The notes under the pieces: model-generated
Database searches by the model: none
What the model was told of the DNA's origin: nothing
The model's input: only the letters and a program-made list of their open reading frames with translations
In this document: piece by piece, positions 7,581-15,314 of the stretch
Numbering within the stretch: the stretch's first letter is position 1
How the letters are laid out: every line of letters begins with the position of its first letter
Position numbers and translations under genes: made by a program
Origin: MGML01 sp964493985
GTDB lineage: Bacteria; Chloroflexota; Dehalococcoidia; Dehalococcoidales; UBA2162
DNA length: 22,832 nucleotides
Assembly (NCBI GenBank): GCA_964493985.1
Contig: CAZBQL010000047.1
Span: forward strand, 1-22,832
Direction of reading: 5' to 3'

Positions 7581-7937
7581 TTACACGGTATCGGTTTCCG
7601 AGGATATCTCATCTATCAACTGCAGAAGGCGGTCTCCTCGCTGGATGGAATCGTCCCAGTGGAAACTCAGTTCGGGAGTGTAACGCATTCTAAGACTCCT
7701 GGCCAGCTTGGTGCGAAAAAAGCCCGTAGCTGACGTCAGGGCCTTTAATATTTCGGTCTTATCCTCGTCCTGGTCCATGCTGCTGACAAATATCCTGGCG
7801 TGTTTCAGGTCAGCCGAGGTGTTTACCTCTGTAACAGCAATAAAATGGCCAAGTCTGGGGTCTTTGACTTGGCGTTGCAGAAGTTCGCTTATCTCCTGGC
7901 GAATCAGGCTATTTATACGTTCAATTCGATGTGCCAC
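7581..7937 (-). CDS. rbfA: 30S ribosome-binding factor RbfA
   Basis: A small (118 aa) KH-fold protein that helps the maturation of the 16S rRNA 5' end in the 30S subunit. The N-terminus AHRIERINSLIRQEISELLQ and the central V(T/S)EV..SADLKHARIFVS segment are typical. It starts at GTG (7935-7937), with AGGAGG a few bases upstream. The start lies 12 bases after the infB stop, so the two genes are translationally close. Its place behind infB is the standard bacterial arrangement. Confidence 0.95.
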   Translation of the reverse strand: MAHRIERINSLIRQEISELLQRQVKDPRLGHFIAVTEVNTSADLKHARIFVSSMDQDEDKTEILKALTSATGFFRTKLARSLRMRYTPELSFHWDDSIQRGDRLLQLIDEISSETDTV

Positions 7938-7949
7938 GACTCTTCCCTC

Positions 7950-9779
7950 CTATTTCACCTCCTCGATTCTGAAAAATTCCAGTACGTCACCAACTTCGAA
8001 CTCATCATAATCTCGGAGACCAACACCACATTCATAGCCGGTTGCGACTTCGCGTACATCATCTTTAAACCGCCGCAGACTGGCGACCATTGTTTCACGA
8101 ATGGTTTCTCCGTTACGCTGGACTCTTACTGAATCACCTCGGCGTACCTGTCCTTCAGTTACATACACACCAGCGATATTATCTTTCTTACCGCTGGAGA
8201 ATACAGCACGGACTTCAGCCCGGCCGTCAATTACCTCAACCTGGGTCGGTTCAAGCATACCTGTCAGGGCTTTGCTGACATCCTCCTGGAGGTTATATAT
8301 AACGTCATAATACCGGATATTAATATCCTCGAGTTCTGCCATACGTTGCGCTCCGGGTTCGGAACCGGTGTTAAATCCGATAATAATTCCCTTTGAAGCT
8401 ACTGCAAGCATTACATCACTTTCTGTAACGTTTCCGCTTCCGCTGTGTATAACCCTGACTTTTAATTCGTCGGTACTAAGTCGTTCCAGGGACTCCTTTA
8501 TCGGTTCGATACTTCCCTGGACGTCGGTTTTCAGTATTACCGCGAGTTCTTTCACCTCTCCGGTACTTACCTGGTCGTATATATTGCTGAGGCTTACAGC
8601 CTGTGATCTTGACGCATCTCTACGCTCAGCTTCCAGTCGTTTTGCCACTATTTCTTTCGCCTGTTTTTCACTGGATACTACTGTCAGCGAGTCACCTGCC
8701 TGGGACACGGTACTAAGGCCCAGTATTTCAACCGGGACCGCAGGTCCGGCTTTCCTTACCTGTTTACCGACATCGTTAAACATCGCTTTTACTTTACCCC
8801 AGGTATTACCGACGACGACGATATCGCCAACCTTGAGGCTGCCATCATGTACCAGAACGGTAGTTAAAGCTCCTCTTGTCTTGTCCATTTCTGCTTCGAG
8901 GATTACGCCTACGCCTGGTTTAGTCGGGTCTGCCTTTAACTCCTCCATCTCAGCTACAAGAAGAAGGTTTTCAAGAAGTTCCTTGATACCGGTATTTTCT
9001 TTTGCAGAAATTGGGACTGCTATAACATCACCACCCCACTCTTCAATAAGAAGACCGGCATCAGCAAGTTGTTGTTTTACATAATCAGGATTAGCTTCGG
9101 GTAAATCCATTTTATTAATGGCAACGACAATTGGTATTCCTGCTGCTTTTGCATGGTCTATGGCTTCAAGGGTTTGCGGCATTACGCCGTCATTAGCGGC
9201 TACAACCAGAATGGTTATATCGGTTACCTGAGCGCCCCTGGCTCTCATTGCCGTGAAAGCTTCATGTCCCGGAGTATCGAGAAAAGTGATTTTTTGGCCC
9301 TCAACCTCCACCTGATAAGCTCCGATATGCTGAGTGATGCCACCTGCTTCCGAGTCCATTACGTTGGTCTTACGTATAGCATCCAGCAGTCTTGTCTTGC
9401 CGTGGTCGACGTGCCCCATAACGGCTACCACCGGCGGACGGGATGTCAGACCGCTTGAACCTTTTATCTGCTGCTTTTTTATCTCGCTGATAACGCTTGT
9501 CGATTTGCGTTTGGTTTGTGCTTGGTGAGTAGTTTCAATACCCAGACTTGACGCAACAGCAGAAGCAGCTTCGTAATCAACAGCCTGGTTGATATTGGCC
9601 ATAATACCGTTTCTCATCAATTGCTTGATGACATCGATAGCACTGACATCCAGGAGATCGGCTAGTTGTTTTACACTTAAAGTATCGGGGATACCAATCT
9701 TCTGCGATTTTGTGGTTGAAGAACCTGCTGTTTTACCGGATGATTTCGGTTCTTTTTCCTGTTTGCTGACTTCTGCCAA
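7950..9779 (-). CDS. infB: Translation initiation factor IF-2
   Basis: The GTPase that brings fMet-tRNA to the 30S subunit and promotes 70S joining. G-domain motifs are complete: GHVDHGKT (122-129), DTPGHE (168-173), NKMD (222-225) and SAKENTG for G5. Domains II, III and C2 follow to residue 609. An IF2-N helical module lies at about residues 30-80. The N-terminal part is short, as in Dehalococcoidia, against about 890 residues in E. coli. It starts at TTG (9777-9779), 9 bases after a strong AGGAGG, while no suitable ATG lies nearby. The TTG start may lower its output. Confidence 0.97.
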   Translation of the reverse strand: MAEVSKQEKEPKSSGKTAGSSTTKSQKIGIPDTLSVKQLADLLDVSAIDVIKQLMRNGIMANINQAVDYEAASAVASSLGIETTHQAQTKRKSTSVISEIKKQQIKGSSGLTSRPPVVAVMGHVDHGKTRLLDAIRKTNVMDSEAGGITQHIGAYQVEVEGQKITFLDTPGHEAFTAMRARGAQVTDITILVVAANDGVMPQTLEAIDHAKAAGIPIVVAINKMDLPEANPDYVKQQLADAGLLIEEWGGDVIAVPISAKENTGIKELLENLLLVAEMEELKADPTKPGVGVILEAEMDKTRGALTTVLVHDGSLKVGDIVVVGNTWGKVKAMFNDVGKQVRKAGPAVPVEILGLSTVSQAGDSLTVVSSEKQAKEIVAKRLEAERRDASRSQAVSLSNIYDQVSTGEVKELAVILKTDVQGSIEPIKESLERLSTDELKVRVIHSGSGNVTESDVMLAVASKGIIIGFNTGSEPGAQRMAELEDINIRYYDVIYNLQEDVSKALTGMLEPTQVEVIDGRAEVRAVFSSGKKDNIAGVYVTEGQVRRGDSVRVQRNGETIRETMVASLRRFKDDVREVATGYECGVGLRDYDEFEVGDVLEFFRIEEVK

Positions 9780-9843
9780 ATGCCGTTTCCTCCTGAGATA
9801 TTACGTTTGACCGTATTATATAATGACTCTTTCCAGGCTGATG

Positions 9844-10140
9844 TTAAGTTTCACTGAGATATTCTTTAATCCAGCTCAGTAACCTGTTTTTATTTTCCTG
9901 GTTTATGCCGGTCTTTAAAGAATGCTCAAGCCGATTTCCTTTGAATCCTTCTTCCCAGCAACTAACGTCTTTACATAAATATGCACCACGCCCTGACATT
10001 TTACCACTAACATCCACTTCTATTCTACTGTCAGGAGTGTTAACAAGACGAATCATCGCTTGCTTATCCCGTATTTTCCGGCATGCAATACAAGTTCTCT
10101 GCGGTACATGCTTGATTTTTCTCTGTTTAATAGTCCTCAT
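9844..10140 (-). CDS. ylxR: YlxR family RNA-binding protein (DUF448)
   Basis: A small basic protein of the YlxR family. Motifs seen are PQRTCIACRK (two cysteines), the conserved IRLV strand and SGRGAYLCKD. The family always sits between nusA and infB and has been tied to nucleoid/transcription regulation and RNA binding. The frame extends to an ATG at 10161, but the ATG at 10140 (98 residues, MRTIKQRK) leaves a shorter overlap with the nusA stop (14 bases) and is preferred. Neither has a clear ribosome site, so translation is probably coupled to nusA. Confidence 0.88.
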   Translation of the reverse strand: MRTIKQRKIKHVPQRTCIACRKIRDKQAMIRLVNTPDSRIEVDVSGKMSGRGAYLCKDVSCWEEGFKGNRLEHSLKTGINQENKNRLLSWIKEYLSET

Positions 10141-11614
10141 CGTCATCATAATCGTTAACATCTATCCTGCGCGAAGATTTTCTACCTCTTGACTTACCAT
10201 CATCGGCGTCTCTGTCCTGACCACCCTTCTTTTTCTTCTTCCTGGTTTTTGTCCCTGACCTCGACGGAGCACCAATGATATCCTCCGCAAATCTCAAGGA
10301 TGGTTTTTCCGGTTCTACCGGTTCGAAGCTGATAGGGGCAGTTACCAGGTCGGAATCTAATGAAGGTAATGCTTCACCTTTTTCCTCTTCTTCTTCCTCT
10401 TCCTCCTCTATTTCTACTTCATCATCACCCAGAACCGGTTCAAGTATATCGGGAATCTCTTCGGCTATTACTTTGTCAGCGACTATTTCCGGTTCTTCCG
10501 CTGCTACCTCAGGTTCAAGTATTTCCTCAGTTTCTGCGGTAGCCTCGGCTTTGGCTTCCTGAGTTTCGGCTTTTTCTGCTTCCAGTTCAGAGGTACTCTT
10601 GATATCGATTCGCCAGCCGGTTAGTTTAGCAGCCAGCCTTACGTTCTGGCCTTCTTTTCCTATCGCAAGTGAAAGTTGCCTGTCGGGTACGACCACGCTG
10701 GCAACACCATCTTCATGATTAAGGGTAACATGAGATATTTGAGCGGGGCTAAGGGCATTAGCAATAAAAGTTGCCGGGTCCTTATCCCACATTACGACGT
10801 CGATTTTCTCGCCGTTTAACTCGTTAACAATATTTTGAATACGTATACCTCTCAAGCCGACACAACATCCGACGGGGTCTATACCCTCCTGTTTGGCCGA
10901 CACAGCGATCTTACTCCTGTATCCGGCTTCACGCGCTATCGATTCAAGTACAACGGTACCATTGTATATCTCAGGTATTTCCATCTCGAATAGTCTGCGG
11001 AGCAGATCCGGATGTGAACGCGAGAGTATAACCCGAGGTCCTTTATTAGTGCGGACTACTTCAAGTATACTGACCTTGATTCTCTGTCCAATTCGGTATC
11101 TTTCTCCAGGGACTTGCTCAGCAGCGGGGAGAATCGCCTCCGTTCTACCAAGGTCTACCAGTATCTGTCGTGGCTCGATACGCTGTACAAGTCCGGTAAC
11201 GATCTCACCTTCCCTATCAGCGTATTCTTCGAATATAGCGGTATGTTCGGCTTCATGTAGCCGCTGAAGGATAACCTGCTTGGCGGTCTGTGCAGCGATC
11301 CGTCCGGCATTACTGGGAGTAGATTCTACCATAACTGTTTCTCCCAATGCCGCTTCGGGATTGATTTTACGTGCTTCTTCCAGCGAGATTTCAGTCGTGG
11401 TATCTTCAGGTTTTTCAACCACAATCTTACCTGCCCATACCTGGACCTTTCCACTTGACGGGTTTATCTTGACGGACACTTCCTGGTTAGGTGCGAAGTT
11501 ATCTTTTCTGTATGCTGAAACCAGCGCTGCTTCAACTGTAGACAGTACTACCTCTGCAGGCAGGTTCTTCTCAGCCGAGAGTTGTGTAATTGCGAGCAAA
11601 AAATCGCTCTTCAT
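10127..11614 (-). CDS. nusA: Transcription termination/antitermination factor NusA
   Basis: Binds RNA polymerase and nascent RNA, and promotes pausing and hairpin-dependent termination. The N-terminal RNAP-binding domain (1-130), an S1 domain (about 134-200) and two KH domains (GLRG 253-256 and GKEG 319-322) are complete by about residue 342. The remaining 150 residues are an added low-complexity tail. It has an acidic part (343-415, including nine Glu in a row at 403-411), a basic Lys/Arg part (451-483) and a final acidic tip (485-495). Start is ATG with GGAGGG upstream. First gene of its operon; rimP, its usual forerunner, is absent here. Confidence 0.96.
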   Translation of the reverse strand: MKSDFLLAITQLSAEKNLPAEVVLSTVEAALVSAYRKDNFAPNQEVSVKINPSSGKVQVWAGKIVVEKPEDTTTEISLEEARKINPEAALGETVMVESTPSNAGRIAAQTAKQVILQRLHEAEHTAIFEEYADREGEIVTGLVQRIEPRQILVDLGRTEAILPAAEQVPGERYRIGQRIKVSILEVVRTNKGPRVILSRSHPDLLRRLFEMEIPEIYNGTVVLESIAREAGYRSKIAVSAKQEGIDPVGCCVGLRGIRIQNIVNELNGEKIDVVMWDKDPATFIANALSPAQISHVTLNHEDGVASVVVPDRQLSLAIGKEGQNVRLAAKLTGWRIDIKSTSELEAEKAETQEAKAEATAETEEILEPEVAAEEPEIVADKVIAEEIPDILEPVLGDDEVEIEEEEEEEEEKGEALPSLDSDLVTAPISFEPVEPEKPSLRFAEDIIGAPSRSGTKTRKKKKKGGQDRDADDGKSRGRKSSRRIDVNDYDDDEDY

Positions 11615-11656
11615 CTCGGTTCAGGCCCTCCATATAAATAATTTCCATACCTATAA

Positions 11657-11683
11657 TGAAAAAAGTGGGGACAAGACCCACTT
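11657..11683 (-). terminator. Terminator-like hairpin in the nusA leader
   Basis: On the minus strand AAGTGGG-TCTTGTC-CCCACTT is a 7-base perfect stem with a 7-base loop, followed at once by TTTT (six Ts in a row counting the stem end). It lies about 45 bases before the nusA start codon and only a few bases past a predicted promoter, so it would be in the nusA mRNA leader. No U-run exists on the plus strand. Confidence 0.6.
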
Positions 11684-11788
11684 AACAATCAACTAAGCTT
11701 AGCATAAGAATAAAGAAAATGCAAGGGGCATCAGCGGGTATAATATTCATTGGCGAATTATTAATATAAACGATAAGGAATTATCTGT

Positions 11789-11802
11789 GTGTAAATTTAC
11801 AC
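11789..11802. promoter_or_regulatory. 14-base perfect palindrome, operator candidate
   Basis: GTGTAAA-TTTACAC lies in the divergent region, about 100 bases upstream of the predicted plus-strand promoter and about 70 bases upstream of the nusA promoter. A perfect even palindrome of this length is typical of a dimeric repressor site, but the regulator is unknown. The GTAAAT arm is shared with the palindrome at 7553-7565. Confidence 0.3.
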
Positions 11803-11886
11803 CCGGTCCATTGTAAATCACATTTTAAATGAGAATTTCCAGGAAATATCAAGGAGTACGATAACGAAATTGCATTTATGATTATC

Positions 11887-11915
11887 TAGAAAAGAAGGTA
11901 CTGTTAGGCTATAAT
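11887..11915 (+). promoter_or_regulatory. Predicted promoter of the M20 gene
   Basis: TAGAAA (11887-11892), 17 bases, then a perfect TATAAT (11910-11915). Start near 11922 gives a leader of about 27 bases ending in CCGGAG before the ATG at 11949. Confidence 0.5.
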
Positions 11916-11948
11916 TAAAGATGTTTTTACCGATTTCCGGAGTTGGCA

Positions 11949-13121
11949 ATGAATATTGATGAATTAAAAAAGTCCATAATCGAAGATGTGGAGAATCAGA
12001 GCAGATCTCTGAAGGAGATAACCCGGAAAATCCATTCAAATCCGGAACTTGGATTTCATGAAGAACAAGCATCTGAATTGTTAACGGATTATCTCAAAGG
12101 AAATGATTTTACCGTTGAACTCGGAATATGTCGTTTGCCGACCGCATTCAAGGCTGTGTATGGCAAAGGTAAACCTGAGATAGCAATACTTGCTGAATAT
12201 GATGCATTACCGGAGATAGGACATGCCTGCGGACACAACATTATCGCTACTTCAGCGGTTGGGGCAGGGGTCGCTGCCAGACTGGCTGTCGATGAATATG
12301 GTGGTTCGGTTTTGGTGATCGGAACTCCGGCCGAAGAATTATACGGCGGGAAAATCGTAATGGCTGAGAGGAATGCATTCAATAACCTCGATGCAGCTAT
12401 GATGGTACATCCGGGAACAACCGACACAGCAACTACCGAAGCTCTTGCCTGTCATAGCCTGGATGTAGAATTCATAGGGAAATCTACTCACGCTGCAGCA
12501 AGTCCTGAGGAAGGAATCAACGCTCTGGAAGCTCTGTTGCTTTCCTTTATGGGGATTAATTCTCTCCGGCAGCATATAAGGAGTACCGCGAGAATACATG
12601 GTGTTGTTACTAACGGCGGTGAAGCGGCAAATATCGTTCCGGCATATAGTTCGGGAAACTTTATTGTCAGGGCTGCCGATAACGTGTATCTGGAAGAACT
12701 TGAAGAAAGGGTCCTCGACTGTTTTAGAGGAGCGGCAAAAGCTACCGGCGCTGAAATGAAATATAAGTGGGATGATGTGTGTTATTCACCGATGCGGAAT
12801 AACCTGACATTAGCCGGGCTTTTTGCTGCTAATATGAAGATACTCGGACGAAATACATCGATATCTGAACCGGAACGGTCTTTTGGCAGTACTGATATGG
12901 GTAACGTAAGCCAGATTGTGCCTGCAATACATGGGATTGTATCCATCGCCGATAAAAACGTACTGGTCCATTCTCCTGAATTTGCCGATGCAGCTATATC
13001 GGATAGAGGAATAGAGGGCATGATAGATGGGGCGAAAGCTATGGTGATGACGGTTGCGGACATACTCTCTAATTCTGATATACAGACCGCGATTAAAGAG
13101 GAGTTTTACGGTTCTCCATAA
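11949..13121 (+). CDS. M20 family metallopeptidase / amidohydrolase
   Basis: A 390-residue zinc-type amidohydrolase of the M20D group (AbgB/aminoacylase-like), which cleaves amide bonds of N-acyl amino acids or small peptides. Visible are the HSNPELGFHE start, the metal site residues in CGH (94-96), E129-E130 after IGTP, H154 in MMVHPG, and GKSTHAA (177-183) opening the dimerisation domain. A late PAIHG supplies the last His. The frame opens at TTG 11943, but ATG 11949 is chosen because CCGGAG lies 6 bases before it. It has its own promoter. The 88-base space to the next gene leaves co-transcription open. Substrate unknown. Confidence 0.9.
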   Translation: MNIDELKKSIIEDVENQSRSLKEITRKIHSNPELGFHEEQASELLTDYLKGNDFTVELGICRLPTAFKAVYGKGKPEIAILAEYDALPEIGHACGHNIIATSAVGAGVAARLAVDEYGGSVLVIGTPAEELYGGKIVMAERNAFNNLDAAMMVHPGTTDTATTEALACHSLDVEFIGKSTHAAASPEEGINALEALLLSFMGINSLRQHIRSTARIHGVVTNGGEAANIVPAYSSGNFIVRAADNVYLEELEERVLDCFRGAAKATGAEMKYKWDDVCYSPMRNNLTLAGLFAANMKILGRNTSISEPERSFGSTDMGNVSQIVPAIHGIVSIADKNVLVHSPEFADAAISDRGIEGMIDGAKAMVMTVADILSNSDIQTAIKEEFYGSP

Positions 13122-13209
13122 TAAGGTTCACAGATAAAGATAAAATCGTCTGGAAGGATAACGCTACCGGTATTTCTCCTGAGATAAGAATGGTAGTAGC
13201 AATGATAAA

Positions 13210-14214
13210 ATGAAAATAGGCATACCCAGAGCACTGCTTTATTACCAGTATTACCCGGCCTGGAAAACCTTTTTCGAGGAATTAGGGGCCGAGGTAGTAG
13301 TGTCACCTCATACCACGCAGTCTATGATAACCGCAGGCTCATCGAGGGTAGTTGCGGATACCTGTTTTCCAGTTAAGGTTTTTTTAGGTCATGTGATATG
13401 GCTTGCTGATAAATGTGACAGGATATTTATACCGGCAATACGAAGCGTTGAACCCAGGGTATATAACTGTTCGAAATTTCTCGGGCTGCCGGATATGACG
13501 CGAGCCGTTATCCCGGAAGCGCCACCCTTTCTGGAGATAGATATCGACGTTAATCAAGGAAAGAATACTCTATACCGCGCCGTGTATTCACTCGGGCGAA
13601 ATATCAATCAAAATCCTTTAAAGGTAAAGAAAGCCGGTCAGACCGCCTGGCAGTCTTATTTGGATTACCGGGAGTATATGTCAAGAAACAGTGTATCACC
13701 CCCTCAAATCTTGGAGGACTTAACCGATAATAATAGTAATGCAGGTAAGAATTCCTTTCTGGATACCGAAGGACAAAAAGGAACGATTGCGATTATCGGT
13801 CATCCATACTTGATTTACGATGAATATATTAATCATCGTCTTATCCACCGACTGGAAAAAGCTGGAAACAAGGTAGTAACACCGGAAATGGTTTCTTCTC
13901 ATGAGTTGAAGGCGGCGGTAAAGACTGTGACAGGCGGAGCTTACTGGACATATGAAGACGAGGTAGCTGGTGCAGGCGGTTACTATCTTGAGAACAAGGC
14001 TGATGGAGTAATTGGTATAATGGCTTTTGGATGTGGTCCCGATTCTTTAATGATGGACATGGTCAGGAGATATTCGGCAAAACTGGGGTCTACTCCATTT
14101 ATGTCCCTTACTCTGGAGGAACACACGGCTGAAGCCGGCGTCGTGACCAGACTGGAAGCTTTTACCGATATGGTATACAGAAGAAAGAAGGCAAATAGTA
14201 AAGTATGCGTCTAG
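13210..14214 (+). CDS. Acyl-CoA dehydratase activase-related protein (DUF2229-like), subunit 1
   Basis: A 334-residue protein of the DUF2229/HgdB-like group, related to the iron-sulfur subunits of 2-hydroxyacyl-CoA dehydratases and to a domain of large clostridial activase fusions. Three cysteines sit where cluster ligands are expected: C52 (ADTCFP), C87 (VYNCSKF) and C275 (AFGCGPD). The C-terminus ends in GVVTRLEAFTD (310-320), a motif repeated in the next gene, so the two are probably homologous partners. ATG at 13210 has no strong ribosome site. It overlaps the next gene by 10 bases. Function inferred: an electron-carrying cluster protein energised by the activase at 15311; the substrate is unknown. 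Confidence 0.8.
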   Translation: MKIGIPRALLYYQYYPAWKTFFEELGAEVVVSPHTTQSMITAGSSRVVADTCFPVKVFLGHVIWLADKCDRIFIPAIRSVEPRVYNCSKFLGLPDMTRAVIPEAPPFLEIDIDVNQGKNTLYRAVYSLGRNINQNPLKVKKAGQTAWQSYLDYREYMSRNSVSPPQILEDLTDNNSNAGKNSFLDTEGQKGTIAIIGHPYLIYDEYINHRLIHRLEKAGNKVVTPEMVSSHELKAAVKTVTGGAYWTYEDEVAGAGGYYLENKADGVIGIMAFGCGPDSLMMDMVRRYSAKLGSTPFMSLTLEEHTAEAGVVTRLEAFTDMVYRRKKANSKVCV

Positions 14215-15314
14215 GAATTCCTCATATCGGCAATCTATATATACCACTGAAGGCATTGTTCAAGCGACTTGACGTCGACTATATTCCTCCACCTCTTAAT
14301 ACCCGTCGTACCCTGTCACTGGGAGTTAAGTACGCTCCTGAAGGTCTGTGTATGCCTTTTAAGTTGACACTTGGGAATTTTATTGAAATAGCTGAACTTG
14401 GAGCAGACACACTGATAATGCCGGGAAGTTACGGCACCTGCCGCCTTGGATATTATGCCAGGACGCAGGAAAAAATACTTAATGAACTCGGCTACGATAT
14501 AGAAATGGTACAACTTGGAGTTTCCGAGCAGAAATTCCTTGGTATGATGAAGATTTTCAAACGACTGGCAAATGATGCCCCCTGGATTAAGCTGCTATCG
14601 GCGTATGGTTTCTGTCAAAAGAAGATAAATGCGATGGACAGGATCGAACAGCTTACACAGAAGGTAAGAGCAGTCGAAGTCCGGAAGGGAACGGCAAATA
14701 GGATATACAGAGAGGCACTGGAGGCTATCGATAGAGCCGATGATTCGAGAACTCTGAAAGAAGTACAAAAAGAATATTTGGAACGTTTGGACACCGTCGA
14801 AAAAGACCCGGATGTAAATCCGCTTATCGTTGGCATCACAGGGGAATTTTTCGTCGTACTCGAACCCTTTTCAAATTATGATATTGAGAATGAATTAGGT
14901 AAACTGGGAGTAGAAGTAAGAAGAAAAACGTTTATTTCAGAGTGGATCAAGTTCAGCTATTTTCTCAACCCATTGGGAATAAATGAAAATGAACGTATCC
15001 ATCGAGCGGCCCAACCTTATCTAAAGCGAGATATAGGAGGAGATGGCTGGGAATCGGTAGGTGAGAAAGTCCTGCATAGCAATGAATATGACGGAATAGT
15101 ACACCTGGCGCCGTTCACCTGCATGCCCGAAATAATCGCGCAGAATATTATGCCTTCGACCAGGGAAAACCTGCCGGTCCTGACGATTTTGTGTGATGAA
15201 CAGATGACCAAGACAGGGGTGTTAACAAGGCTTGAAGCCTTCGTAGATCTCCTGAAACACAAGAGGATGATGAAGGACAAGGTCGACCGTAAAGTGACGG
15301 TTCAGGGAGTATGA
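14205..15314 (+). CDS. 2-hydroxyglutaryl-CoA dehydratase D-component-like protein, subunit 2
   Basis: A 369-residue protein of the HgdB-like family. Its likely cluster ligands are C49 (PEGLCMPFK), C79 (SYGTCRLG) and C306 (PFTCMPE), with the same spacing pattern as in the preceding gene. GVLTRLEAFVD (338-348) near the C-terminus matches GVVTRLEAFTD of that gene. Together they would make a heterodimer like HgdA/HgdB or BcrB/BcrC, or a double-cubane-type reductase. A helical linker (about 140-200) separates the two halves. It overlaps its neighbours on both sides (10 and 4 bases), indicating coupled translation. No acyl-CoA specificity can be read off, and the true substrate is unknown. Confidence 0.8.
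   Translation: MRLGIPHIGNLYIPLKALFKRLDVDYIPPPLNTRRTLSLGVKYAPEGLCMPFKLTLGNFIEIAELGADTLIMPGSYGTCRLGYYARTQEKILNELGYDIEMVQLGVSEQKFLGMMKIFKRLANDAPWIKLLSAYGFCQKKINAMDRIEQLTQKVRAVEVRKGTANRIYREALEAIDRADDSRTLKEVQKEYLERLDTVEKDPDVNPLIVGITGEFFVVLEPFSNYDIENELGKLGVEVRRKTFISEWIKFSYFLNPLGINENERIHRAAQPYLKRDIGGDGWESVGEKVLHSNEYDGIVHLAPFTCMPEIIAQNIMPSTRENLPVLTILCDEQMTKTGVLTRLEAFVDLLKHKRMMKDKVDRKVTVQGV

Larger units (their letters stand above)
11615..11948. other. Divergent intergenic region between nusA and the M20 gene
   Basis: No gene was found in these 334 bases. On the minus strand, TTGCAT, 17 bases and TAAGCT form a weak promoter (about 11692-11720), followed by the terminator-like hairpin at 11657-11683. 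On the plus strand, TAGAAA-17-TATAAT (11887-11915) points to the amidohydrolase. A 14-base palindrome lies at 11789-11802. RimP, normally upstream of nusA, is not encoded here. Confidence 0.6.

Noticed and set aside
8368..9084. Long open frame (238 codons) on the plus strand
   Set aside because: It lies wholly opposite infB, whose GTPase motifs are certain. The plus-strand translation is Ser/Thr/Leu rich and matches no family, so it is an antisense shadow.
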